Made by a program: the position numbers and the translations under genes
NCBI GenBank assembly: GCA_026990035.1
Contig: JALSIM010000016.1
Location: forward strand, 163,111-227,110
DNA length: 64,000 nt
Direction of reading: 5' to 3'
From: Alphaproteobacteria bacterium
Lineage (GTDB): Bacteria; Pseudomonadota; Alphaproteobacteria; Geminicoccales; Geminicoccaceae
The notes under the pieces: model-generated
The model's database searches: none
What the model was told of the DNA's origin: nothing
The model's input: only the letters and a program-made list of their open reading frames with translations
Part shown: piece by piece, positions 26,900 to 34,899 of the stretch
Numbering within the stretch: position 1 is the stretch's first letter
Layout of the letters: the number at the start of each line of letters is the position of its first letter

Positions 26900-27424
26900 A
26901 TGCAACGCGACATGGTGTGGTCGTCGCTGCTGGCCCTGCTGCTGGCGACGGATGCGGTGCGAGCCGATGCGAACCGGGTCACGCTTCCCGACTACCGATC
27001 CGGCTTCGCCCATTACGTCGAGAACCTCGAACGGGCCGATCCCGAACAGATATCGGAGATCTGGGCCAATCGCACGGCGTTGGAGAGTGCCGCCGGCGGC
27101 GCCCCGCTGGCCTACGGGTCGGTGCTGGTGATGGAGGTCTGGAAGGCGAAGATGACGGAGGGGGGCGAAGAGCCGGAGCGCGATGCGGCCGGACGGCCCG
27201 TCAAGGATCGGCTGCTGTTCGTGGCGGTGATGGAGAAGCAGCCGGGCTGGGGCGGGATCTATCCCGAAGAGGAGCGCTCCGGAGAGTGGGAGTTCGCGGC
27301 CTATACGCCCGACGGCGAGTTCAAGGAGATGGACTACGGAGCCAAATGCTCCTACTGCCATGCTCCCCTCGGTGAACAGGACTACGTCCAGAGCTGGGAA
27401 GCCCTGCTCGCCGCCGCCGAATGA
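26900..27424 (+). CDS. Cytochrome P460-like heme protein
   Basis: 174 residues with a Sec signal peptide (hydrophobic to about residue 23, ending VRA). The body follows the cytochrome P460 domain pattern: VTLPDYRSGFAHYVENLERAD, PLAYGSVLVMEVWKAKM, LLFVAVMEKQPGW and WEFAAYTPDGEFKEMDYGAKCSYCHAPLGEQDYV. The heme-attachment motif is Cys150-Ser-Tyr-Cys153-His154. P460 proteins oxidise hydroxylamine or detoxify nitrogen oxides; others in the family have only c-type heme properties. The crosslinking lysine of true P460 cannot be judged by eye. GGGGAGG precedes the ATG. The end of the gene is involved in a 23-bp tandem duplication. Confidence 0.82.
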   Translation: MQRDMVWSSLLALLLATDAVRADANRVTLPDYRSGFAHYVENLERADPEQISEIWANRTALESAAGGAPLAYGSVLVMEVWKAKMTEGGEEPERDAAGRPVKDRLLFVAVMEKQPGWGGIYPEEERSGEWEFAAYTPDGEFKEMDYGAKCSYCHAPLGEQDYVQSWEALLAAAE

Positions 27425-27448
27425 GCCTGCTCGCCGCCGCCGAACGAG
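27403..27448. repeat. 23-bp tandem duplication across the P460 stop codon
   Basis: Two adjacent 23-bp copies, 27403-27425 and 27426-27448, start CCTGCTCGCCGCCGCCGAA and differ at one base (ATGAG versus ACGAG). The first copy holds the TGA stop of the P460-like gene; the second lies beyond it. Confidence 0.85.
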
Positions 27449-27473
27449 AAGGTGGCGAGCGAGTATTCCGGCG

Positions 27474-27499
27474 AGGCCCCGCCACCACCGGCGGGGCCT
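27474..27499. terminator. Hairpin between the convergent P460-like and coxL-like genes
   Basis: Perfect 10-bp stem, 27474-27483 with 27490-27499, loop ACCACC. It is placed between two convergent stop codons, so a shared terminator is likely; there is no T-run. Confidence 0.55.
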
Positions 27500-27505
27500 T
27501 CCGCC

Positions 27506-29836
27506 TCAGGCCGCCCGCCTCGTGCGTCGCAGGATTTCCCACAGCCGGCCCGGGGTCACCGGCATGTCGAGATGGCGGATGCCCAGGGGACGCAGCGCGT
27601 CCACCACCGCGTTCATCACCGCGCCGCAGGAACCCACCGTCCCGGCCTCGCCGCAACCCTTGACCCCGAGGGGATTGTTGCGGCAGGGGACCTCGATCGT
27701 CGAAAAGCGGAAGAAAGGCAGATCGTCGGCACGCGGGAGCGCGTAGTCGACCAGCGAGCCGGTGACGAGCTGGCCGCTGTCCGGATCGTAGACGGTGTGC
27801 TCCATGAGCGCCTGGCCGATCCCCTGGACGACGCCGCCGTGGACCTGGCCCTCGACGAGCAGCGGGTTGAGCACCACCCCGAAATCGTCGACGACGGTAT
27901 AGGCGACGACGCGAATGGTGGCGGTCTCGGGATCGATCTCCACCTCCGCGATGTGGCAGCCGTTGGGGAAGGTCCAGGCCGGGAGCTGGATTTCGGCCTC
28001 GGCGTCGAGCCCGCCTTCGAGCCCCTCGGGCGGATCGGCCGTCTCGCGGGCGATCTTCGCCAGCTCCATGATCGCGATCGCCCGGTCGGTACCGGCCACC
28101 CGGAACACCCCGTCGGCGAAACGGATATCGGCCACCGCCGCCTCGAAATGCCGGGCGGCCCAGGCCCGGCCCTTCTCGATCACCTTCTCCGAGGCCTCGA
28201 GGATCGCGGTCCCCTCGGCGGTGAGCGAGCGCGATCCGCCGGTGCCGCCGCCCTTGGGCAGGGCGTCGGTGTCGCCCTGGAGGATGCGGATCTTCTCGAA
28301 GGGGACGCCGAGTCGTTCGCACAGCACCTGGGCGTAGGCGGTCTCGTGTCCCTGGCCGTTCGACTGGGTGCCGACATGGACCGCCACCGTCCCGTCCTCG
28401 CGGAACTCCACCTTCGCCGCCTCGGCGGGATCGCCCATGGTCGATTCGATGTAGTAGCACATGCCGATGCCGCGGATTCTGCCGCGTGCCCGCGCCTCCG
28501 CCTTGCGTGCCTCGGCTCCCGCCCAGTCGGCCTTTTCCATGCAGGCTTCCATGAGGCGCGCGAACTCGCCGGAATCGTAGGTTTCGCCGGCGGCGGTGGT
28601 GAACGGCATGGCCTCGGGCGGGATGAAGTTGCGGCGCCTGAGCTCCGGTCCCGGCACGCCGAGTTCGGCCGCCGCCGTCTCCATCAGCCGTTCGATGCAG
28701 TAGATGCTCTCCGGTCGGCCGGCGCCGCGGTAGGCATCCACCGGGACGGTGTTGGTCACCACCCCGGTGACCCGGTAGCAGAGGGTCTTCACGTCGTAGA
28801 CCCCGGGCAGGACCTTGAGGGCGGCGCCGGTGGGGATGAAGGGGGCGAAGAAGTAGTAGTAGGCGCCCATGTTGGCGGTCACATGGACCCGCATGCCGAG
28901 GATCCGGTGATCGGCATCGAAGGCCATCTCGGCCACCGTCACATGATCGCGTCCCTGGGTATCGGAAAGGAAGCTCTCGCCCCGCTCGGCCACCCATTTG
29001 ACCGGTCGGCCGAGCTTCCGGGCGGCCCAGGCGGCCATGGCGTATTCCGGGTAGACGAAGCTCTTCATGCCGAAGCCGCCGCCGACGTCGGGGGTCAGCA
29101 CCCGGACCTTCTCCTTGGGCATCCCGAGGACCGCCTCGGCGATCACGTCGCGATGCATCCAGCCGCCCTGGGTGGGGGCCCAGACCGTCACCCGGTCCTG
29201 CTGCGCATCGTATTCGGCGACGCAGGCCCGGGGCTCCATGGCGTTGCACACCACCCGGTTGTTGACGAACTCGAGGCGGGTGACGTGGGCGGCCTTGGCG
29301 AAGGCTTCCTCCACCGTCTTTTCTTCGCCGTACTGCCAGTCGAAGGCGATGTTGCGGTCGATTCCGTCGTGCACGCGGACGGGGCTCTGCGCCGCGGTGG
29401 CGGTGTCCACCACCGGCTCCAGCTCTTCGTAATCGACCTCCACCAGTTCGGCCGCGTCCCTCGCCTGCTGCAGGGTTTCGGCGACGATGAAGGCGACATT
29501 GTCGCCGACATGGCGGACCTTGTCGCGGACCAGCATGGGGTGGGGCGGGGCCGGAGCCTTGCTGCCGTCGCGGTTGGTCATGGGGATGAAGCAGGGGATC
29601 CGCGCCTTGCCCTCGGGGTCGAATTCCTCGGCGGTGACGACCGCCAGCACCCCTGGACTCGCGCTCGCCGCGGTGATGTCGATGCCGCGGATGCGGGCAT
29701 GGGCGTGAGGGGAGCGCACCACCACCATATGCGCCTGGCCGGGCCGTGAGATGTCGGTGGTGTAGCGGCCCCGGCCGGTGACCAGGCGCCGGTCCTCGAC
29801 CCGGCGTACCGGCTGACCGATTCCGAACTTGGCCAT
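27506..29836 (-). CDS. Xanthine dehydrogenase/CODH-family molybdenum hydroxylase, large subunit (form II CoxL-like)
   Basis: 776 residues from the ATG at 29836. The molybdopterin-cytosine-dinucleotide subunit is complete: GQPVRRVEDRRLVTGRGRYTTDI at the start, PDVGGGFGMKSFVYPEY, and near the end NPLGVKGCGEAGTVGS with the active-site glutamate region. At residues 368-374 it has AYRGAGR, the loop of form II CoxL ('CODH-like') and other aldehyde or aromatic-acid oxidoreductases, not the AYRCSFR of true form I CO dehydrogenase. CO oxidation is therefore unlikely to be its main job. The medium (FAD) and small ([2Fe-2S]) subunits that this enzyme needs are not next to it; the CRISPR array lies immediately upstream. 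Confidence 0.9.
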   Translation of the reverse strand: MAKFGIGQPVRRVEDRRLVTGRGRYTTDISRPGQAHMVVVRSPHAHARIRGIDITAASASPGVLAVVTAEEFDPEGKARIPCFIPMTNRDGSKAPAPPHPMLVRDKVRHVGDNVAFIVAETLQQARDAAELVEVDYEELEPVVDTATAAQSPVRVHDGIDRNIAFDWQYGEEKTVEEAFAKAAHVTRLEFVNNRVVCNAMEPRACVAEYDAQQDRVTVWAPTQGGWMHRDVIAEAVLGMPKEKVRVLTPDVGGGFGMKSFVYPEYAMAAWAARKLGRPVKWVAERGESFLSDTQGRDHVTVAEMAFDADHRILGMRVHVTANMGAYYYFFAPFIPTGAALKVLPGVYDVKTLCYRVTGVVTNTVPVDAYRGAGRPESIYCIERLMETAAAELGVPGPELRRRNFIPPEAMPFTTAAGETYDSGEFARLMEACMEKADWAGAEARKAEARARGRIRGIGMCYYIESTMGDPAEAAKVEFREDGTVAVHVGTQSNGQGHETAYAQVLCERLGVPFEKIRILQGDTDALPKGGGTGGSRSLTAEGTAILEASEKVIEKGRAWAARHFEAAVADIRFADGVFRVAGTDRAIAIMELAKIARETADPPEGLEGGLDAEAEIQLPAWTFPNGCHIAEVEIDPETATIRVVAYTVVDDFGVVLNPLLVEGQVHGGVVQGIGQALMEHTVYDPDSGQLVTGSLVDYALPRADDLPFFRFSTIEVPCRNNPLGVKGCGEAGTVGSCGAVMNAVVDALRPLGIRHLDMPVTPGRLWEILRRTRRAA

Positions 29837-30058
29837 GGTGATCCTCCCCGTTCCTGCGCCCGCCGGCGATGTGGCTTTCGGCGCCGCCACTCTACTGCGC
29901 GCGGCGGCGGGAGCAAGGGGGGAGGATGCGGGCTGGCGGCGGCCGTGTGGCGCGCGGATGGGTTGCCCTGGTGCTGCCTGCTGGGCCCGGTTCCCCCTCG
30001 CGGGATCGGAAGGCATGGCCGACCGCCCTCGGTACCCGGCAGCTCTCGGCCCTGCGTG

Positions 30059-31713
30059 GTTCTGGTTTCTTCTCGAACAGGTCAAGTCGCTGAACATCAT
30101 CGCGGCCGCGTGTTTGTGGACCGGGGGTTGTCTTAATCCCTTCTCGAACAGGTCAAGTCGCTGAACATTGAGGGCGGCGCATCTATACAACCGCTGGAGT
30201 CTTAATCCCTTCTCGAACAGGTCAAGTCGCTGAACTCACCGCCGCGGGCAAGACTAAGACCAAGGCGGGTCTTAATCCCTTCTCGAACAGGTCAAGTCGC
30301 TGAACCGAAGGCCGAGGACAGATGGAACGGTCTGTTCGTCTTAATCCCTTCTCGAACAGGTCAAGTCGCTGAACGGAGATCGCCCGCGTCGGGTCACTCG
30401 CCGAGGCGCGGTCTTAATCCCTTCTCGAACAGGTCAAGTCGCTGAACGCATGGGATGACGTTATAACCACCGAACGCGCTCGTCTTAATCCCTTCTCGAA
30501 CAGGTCAAGTCGCTGAACCTGCGCTATCTGCTCTACTGAAGCCGTCCCGGCGTCTTAATCCCTTCTCGAACAGGTCAAGTCGCTGAACCGGCGTGCCGCT
30601 TGCGGCGATGCTGGCCGGCGTCGTCTTACTCCCTTCTCGAACAGGTCAAGTCGCTGAACATTTCCGGACCGTGCCGTCCGGCATGGTTTCCTGTCTTAAT
30701 CCCTTCTCGAACAGGTCAAGTCGCTGAACCTCGAAGCGAGGCGCGAGATCGTGCACCCCAGCGAGTCTTAATCCCTTCTCGAACAGGTCAAGTCGCTGAA
30801 CGCCTTCCGTATGGGACAATGGGACCGTGATCGACGTCTTAATCCCTTCTCGAACAGGTCAAGTCGCTGAACTACGTGCGGCGGCTCTTGGATCATTTCT
30901 GCCCGGGGTCTTAATCCCTTCTCGAACAGGTCAAGTCGCTGAACGGAGTGCGGCCGCAATAATGCGGGCCGCTTGGGTCTTAATCCCTTCTCGAACAGGT
31001 CAAGTCGCTGAACCTGCTGCCGCCTGCACAACGGCGGCGTCTCACCGGTCTTAATCCCTTCTCGAACAGGTCAAGTCGCTGAACCCATCCCGGCCGCCCA
31101 TACGCGGCGGTCCTGTCCGTCTTAATCCCTTCTCGAACAGGTCAAGTCGCTGAACAGGCGTCACCGCTCAAGCAGGCAAAAGGAGCGTCTTAATCCCTTC
31201 TCGAACAGGTCAAGTCGCTGAACCCAAGGCGATCATCAAGCTGATCGCCGGCAAGCGGTCTTAATCCCTTCTCGAACAGGTCAAGTCGCTGAACTCACCC
31301 GCAGCCAGCAAACCCGCGAGGCCCGCAGTCTTAATCCCTTCTCGAACAGGTCAAGTCGCTGAACCTCCTTTGCCCGTGCGGCGGAGCAGCGCACCTCAGT
31401 CTTAATCCCTTCTCGAACAGGTCAAGTCGCTGAACGGCTCGGACTGACCGACGTCGGCGGCCATCCGGGTCTTAATCCCTTCTCGAACAGGTCAAGTCGC
31501 TGAACCCGACGCCGCTCCCAGGGTCGCCGTCGAGAAGTCTTAATCCCTTCTCGAACAGGTCAAGTCGCTGAACGCGAGCTCCGGGAAATCCGCGGCATGC
31601 TGAGTGGTCTTAATCCCTTCTCGAACAGGTCAAGTCGCTGAACCCTGTGGAGGTGGCGAGGCTCATTGGGGTGACGGTCTTAATCCCTTCTCGAACAGGT
31701 CAAGTCGCTGAAC
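30059..31713 (-). CRISPR. CRISPR array, 24 repeats of 37 bp and 23 spacers
   Basis: Read on the plus strand each repeat starts GTCTTAATCCCTTCTCGAAC and ends GTCAAGTCGCTGAAC, 37 bp in all. Repeats begin at 30059, 30130, 30199, 30269, 30338, 30411, 30482, 30552, 30623, 30693, 30765, 30836, 30908, 30977, 31048, 31119, 31187, 31258, 31328, 31399, 31469, 31537, 31607 and 31677. Spacers are 31-36 bp and all different. Repeat 1 is degenerate over its first 11 bases and repeat 9 has one A-to-C change; the rest are identical. Read on the minus strand the repeat ends ATTAAGAC, like the 8-nt crRNA handle ATTGAAAC-type ends, and the decayed repeat then lies at the far 3' end. Both point to transcription on the minus strand with the leader near 31714. 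No cas gene is in the window, so the subtype cannot be set. Confidence 0.98.
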
Positions 31714-31890
31714 CCACCCCCCCCTCGAAAAACCGCGCGGTTCCAAGCACCTGGAAGGTGCTTTCGCAAAAATCCGCGGCAGGAGAAATCCCAACTCCAC
31801 CATGTGAAAGAACGTCTCCCGAAGGAACCGGCAACGACCCATGGCCACAGGATGGCCGAAAACGGGGCGGATCGCAAGCGCGGGGGCGTC
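31714..31890 (-). other. Probable CRISPR leader region
   Basis: The 177-bp gap between the last repeat and the EEP gene has no gene. It is less GC-rich than its surroundings and holds two inverted repeats: a 12-bp palindrome AACCGCGCGGTT (31731-31742) and AAGCACCT-GGA-AGGTGCTT (31745-31763). The array orientation argued from the degenerate repeat makes this the leader; if the array ran the other way these would be trailer hairpins. Confidence 0.55.
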
Positions 31891-32787
31891 TCAGAGGTCG
31901 ATGTCGACGATCACCGGACGGTGGTCGGAGCCGCGGGCCTCCGTGTCGATCTCCGCGCGCCGCACGCGGTCGGCGAGCCAGGCGGAGCAGAACACGTAAT
32001 CGATGCGCGCGCTCTCGCAGCTCGCCCCCTCGCGCTCGTCGTGCCCGGCCGCCACCCAGCAGTCGATCAGCCCGTCGCGGTTGACGAGACGGCCGTGGCG
32101 CGGCGTGAGGGGGCCCACGAGACGCGCGTACTCCTCGGAATCGACGGTGAAGTTGAAATCGCCCATCCACACCGACTCCCGAGGCATCGGCGGGATTTCT
32201 CCCTCGGTCCAGCCGGCGTCGGGATCGGGATGGCCGCCGCACCAGGCACCGCCTTCGGCATAGGCACGGCGGTCGATGGCGAGGATCGTTTCCACCTGCG
32301 GAAGGCGGGTTTCCGGGGAAAGATGGGAAAGATGCACCGAATAGGTGCGGATCGGCCTGCCCCCGGGGCTTTCCACCACCGCTTCGAGCGCCCCCTGCTG
32401 GATGCTGTGCTGACGCAGGGTGCCGAATTTGGGCAGCGGAAAGTTGCGGGAACTCAGGATCGGGCTGCGGCTCAGGATCATGGTACCGAACTGCCGCCGG
32501 CGGTTGGGGTCGTTCCCGTTGCCGGCGTGCATGTCGAGGTTGGCGCCGTAGACCCAGTAGTAGTCGGGCATGCGGGCGGCGAGCTCGGCCGGCTGGTCCT
32601 GCTCGCCGGAACGCCGCCAGTGGCGCTCCACCTCCTGGAGGGCGACGAGATCGGGTTCGTGGCGCAGGATCTCGCCGGCGATGCGGCCGATGTCGTAGCG
32701 CCCGTCCTCGCCGAGTCCGTACTGGATGTTGTAGGTGAGAAAGCGCATCACGCAGGTCTCCATGACGATGTCGGGAAGCAGGGTCAT
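31891..32787 (-). CDS. Endonuclease/exonuclease/phosphatase (EEP) family protein 1
   Basis: 298 residues, no signal peptide. The EEP catalytic set is present: Asn in LTYNIQYG, Glu in DLVALQEVE, Asp/Asn in WMGDFNF, RIDYVF, and the C-terminal GSDHRPVIVD histidine. These metal-dependent enzymes cut phosphodiester bonds in nucleic acids, phospholipids or inositol phosphates. Its ATG (32785-32787) overlaps the stop of EEP protein 2 by 4 bp, so it is the last gene of the ABC transporter operon, next to the CRISPR leader. The substrate is unknown; its place in a solute-uptake operon suggests a small phosphodiester rather than DNA. Confidence 0.88.
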   Translation of the reverse strand: MTLLPDIVMETCVMRFLTYNIQYGLGEDGRYDIGRIAGEILRHEPDLVALQEVERHWRRSGEQDQPAELAARMPDYYWVYGANLDMHAGNGNDPNRRRQFGTMILSRSPILSSRNFPLPKFGTLRQHSIQQGALEAVVESPGGRPIRTYSVHLSHLSPETRLPQVETILAIDRRAYAEGGAWCGGHPDPDAGWTEGEIPPMPRESVWMGDFNFTVDSEEYARLVGPLTPRHGRLVNRDGLIDCWVAAGHDEREGASCESARIDYVFCSAWLADRVRRAEIDTEARGSDHRPVIVDIDL

Positions 32788-33827
32788 CCGGGCATGACGG
32801 TCACCAGGATGCCGTCGTGGTCGGAAAGCGGGCGTCCCTCCGCATCGAGAGCGGGAACCGTGACCGCATCGCGGCAGCGGAGGCCGCGGGCGAAGAACCA
32901 GTCGAGCCGGATCGCCGGTCGCCGGTCGTCCGGGGGGCGGCGCTGGGTCGGCTCGTCTTCGCGGTTGCAGCTCCGCCGTTCGTAGCCGCGGGCGGCGGCG
33001 AGGGCGAAGAGCGGCTCGAAGGGCGTGGGATCGCGAAGGGGCGGGGCGGTACCGTGCGCCCGGCCAGTGGTGTTGAAATCGCCGCCGATCAGGACCGGTG
33101 CCCTCGCATCGTAGATATCGATCCCGTCCAGCAGACGCGCCATCTGGCGGCAGCGGTCCCCGGGATCGGTATGGCTCTCGAAATGGGTGCAGACCAGGGT
33201 CACCGGCCGGCCGGCGATCTCGATCTGGGCCAGAAGCGCCATCCGGGCTCCGATCCGCGGCTCGCCGCGGCCGCCGTCGTACCAGCCGCCGCCCTCCTCG
33301 AGGCGGAGCATGGCGAGGCGGCCGAGCGGGTGGGGCGAGAGGATGGCGTTGCCGTGGAGTCCGGCGAGATTCTGCTCGCCCTCGTGGGCCCGGCGTTCCC
33401 CGGCGTCGCCGAGGCCGAGTTCGAGGAACTCGACCCCGAAGGCGTAGCCCTGGCCGAGGGTCGCGGCGAGTTCCGCCACCGTGTGGCGGTTGCCGGTCCG
33501 GGCCATGCCGACGTCCACCTCGGCGAGGAGGCTCGCCGCCGGGGCGAGCTCGGCGATACGGGTCGCGATCGCCGCCCCGTGGCGGAGCCGTTCGACGTTC
33601 CAGAACAGGATCCGGGCGGCGGTCTCGGGGGCCGGCAGCGGCCGTTCCGGCAGCCGGGCCTCGATCGCCCGCAGGGCGGGAATGCGGTCGAGGAGCCGGC
33701 GATGGCGGGAGGGATTCCGAACCGCCGCCCAGTGTCGGCGTTCCGCCGCCGTCGGCCGGGGCAGCCGATCGGTGGTGGTGACGAGGAGATCGGGAGGTTC
33801 CGCCTCGGACGCGTCCCCGGTTTCCAT
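32784..33827 (-). CDS. Endonuclease/exonuclease/phosphatase (EEP) family protein 2
   Basis: 347 residues, no signal peptide. EEP motifs: ILFWNVERLRHG, SLLAEVDVGMART, VTLVCTHFESHTD, VLIGGDFNTTGR, RLDWFFARG and PLSDHDGI. About 80 N-terminal residues precede the domain and are rich in Arg and Pro (DRLPRPTAAERRHWAAVRNPSRHRRLL is split over this region). It starts one base after the TGA of the ATPase gene and overlaps EEP protein 1 by 4 bp. The two EEP proteins are clearly different in sequence, so they are not a recent tandem duplication. Cytoplasmic phosphodiesterase acting on imported substrate is the best guess. Confidence 0.87.
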   Translation of the reverse strand: METGDASEAEPPDLLVTTTDRLPRPTAAERRHWAAVRNPSRHRRLLDRIPALRAIEARLPERPLPAPETAARILFWNVERLRHGAAIATRIAELAPAASLLAEVDVGMARTGNRHTVAELAATLGQGYAFGVEFLELGLGDAGERRAHEGEQNLAGLHGNAILSPHPLGRLAMLRLEEGGGWYDGGRGEPRIGARMALLAQIEIAGRPVTLVCTHFESHTDPGDRCRQMARLLDGIDIYDARAPVLIGGDFNTTGRAHGTAPPLRDPTPFEPLFALAAARGYERRSCNREDEPTQRRPPDDRRPAIRLDWFFARGLRCRDAVTVPALDAEGRPLSDHDGILVTVMPG

Positions 33828-33828
33828 C

Positions 33829-34896
33829 TCAGGCGGGCAGGCGGACATGGACATCGGGCAGGCGTCGCTCGCTGCTCTCCGAGAAAAGAATACTATCCTC
33901 GGGGTCGAATGTGAACGCCGTTCGGTCGCCCGCTCCGTAGGGGGCGGTGGCCCCGGAGAGGAGCGCCCGGAGCTGGCCCAGCGGCGTCTCCAGGAGGAAC
34001 AGGGTCTCACGACCCATGGGCTCGACGTCGAGGACGGTGGCGGGCAGGCCGCCCTCGCCCGGTCGGAGCGCTTCCGGGCGGATGCCGAGGATCACCCTTC
34101 CCGCCGCAGCGCCGAGCAGTTCGAGCTCCGTCCCGCCCACCGCGAGCCGGCCGTCGCGGGCCTCCCCGGGGAGCAGATTGATGGGCGGGGCGCCGATGAA
34201 GCTCGCCACGAACAGGCTGTCCGGGCGCTCGTAGAGATCCTCGGGGGTCCCGATCTGCTCGATCCGGCCCTTGCGCATGCAGACGATGCGGTCGGCCATG
34301 GTGGTGGCCTCGATCTGGTCGTGGGTGACCAGCACCGTGGTGACCCCGGTATGGCGCTGGAGGCGCTTGATCTCGGTCCGCATGGAAAGCCGCAAGGTGG
34401 CGTCGAGATTGGAGAGCGGCTCGTCGAGGAGGAGGAGCTGGGGTTCCTTGACGAGGGCCCGGGCGAGGGCGACGCGCTGCTGCTGGCCGCCGGAGAGCTG
34501 GGAGGGCATCCGGTCGAGGAGCTCCTCGACATGGACGAGCCGCGCCGCCTCCACGGCCCGGCGGGCGGCTTCCGCCTTCGGCACCCCCTTGAACTTGAGG
34601 GGGAACATGATGTTGCGGCGGACGTCGAGATGGGGATAGAGGGCGTAGGACTGGAAGACGATGCCGACGTTGCGGTCCTTGGCCTCCACCTCGTTGACCG
34701 GGATCCCGTCGAACAGGAGCTCGCCGGCGGTGGGCATGTAGATGCCGGCGAGCATGAACAGGGTGGTGGATTTGCCGCAGCCGGAGGGGCCGAGGATGGC
34801 CACGAACTCGCCGTCCTCGATGACCAGATCGAGGTCCTCGACGGCCACCACCTCGCCCCACTGCTTGCGGATCTTCCGGAGTTCGATGCGTGCCAT
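33829..34896 (-). CDS. ABC transporter ATPase, UgpC/MalK-like
   Basis: 355 residues. Walker A GPSGCGKST, signature LSGGQQQRVALARAL and Walker B LLLLDEPLSNLDATLR are intact. After about residue 235 comes a MalK-type regulatory OB-fold (TOBE) domain: ALRPGEGGLPATVLDVEPMGRETLFLLETPLG and a closing FTFDPEDSILF. This type powers uptake of sugars, sugar alcohols or glycerol-3-phosphate. It is the fourth gene of the operon, 3 bp after permease 2. Confidence 0.94.
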   Translation of the reverse strand: MARIELRKIRKQWGEVVAVEDLDLVIEDGEFVAILGPSGCGKSTTLFMLAGIYMPTAGELLFDGIPVNEVEAKDRNVGIVFQSYALYPHLDVRRNIMFPLKFKGVPKAEAARRAVEAARLVHVEELLDRMPSQLSGGQQQRVALARALVKEPQLLLLDEPLSNLDATLRLSMRTEIKRLQRHTGVTTVLVTHDQIEATTMADRIVCMRKGRIEQIGTPEDLYERPDSLFVASFIGAPPINLLPGEARDGRLAVGGTELELLGAAAGRVILGIRPEALRPGEGGLPATVLDVEPMGRETLFLLETPLGQLRALLSGATAPYGAGDRTAFTFDPEDSILFSESSERRLPDVHVRLPA

Positions 34897-34899
34897 GGA

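Noticed and set aside
27506..29836. Carbon monoxide dehydrogenase form I
   Set aside because: The active loop is AYRGAGR, not AYRCSFR, and the partner subunits are absent.
30600..31054. Open frames in the CRISPR array coding for a repeated LIPSRTGQVAE-type peptide
   Set aside because: They are simply the repeats read as protein; 37 bp plus a spacer does not keep frame and no ribosome binding site exists.
30059..31713. A spacer matching a gene in this window (self-targeting)
   Set aside because: Reading the spacers against the rest of the window by eye gave no match; this is not an exhaustive search.
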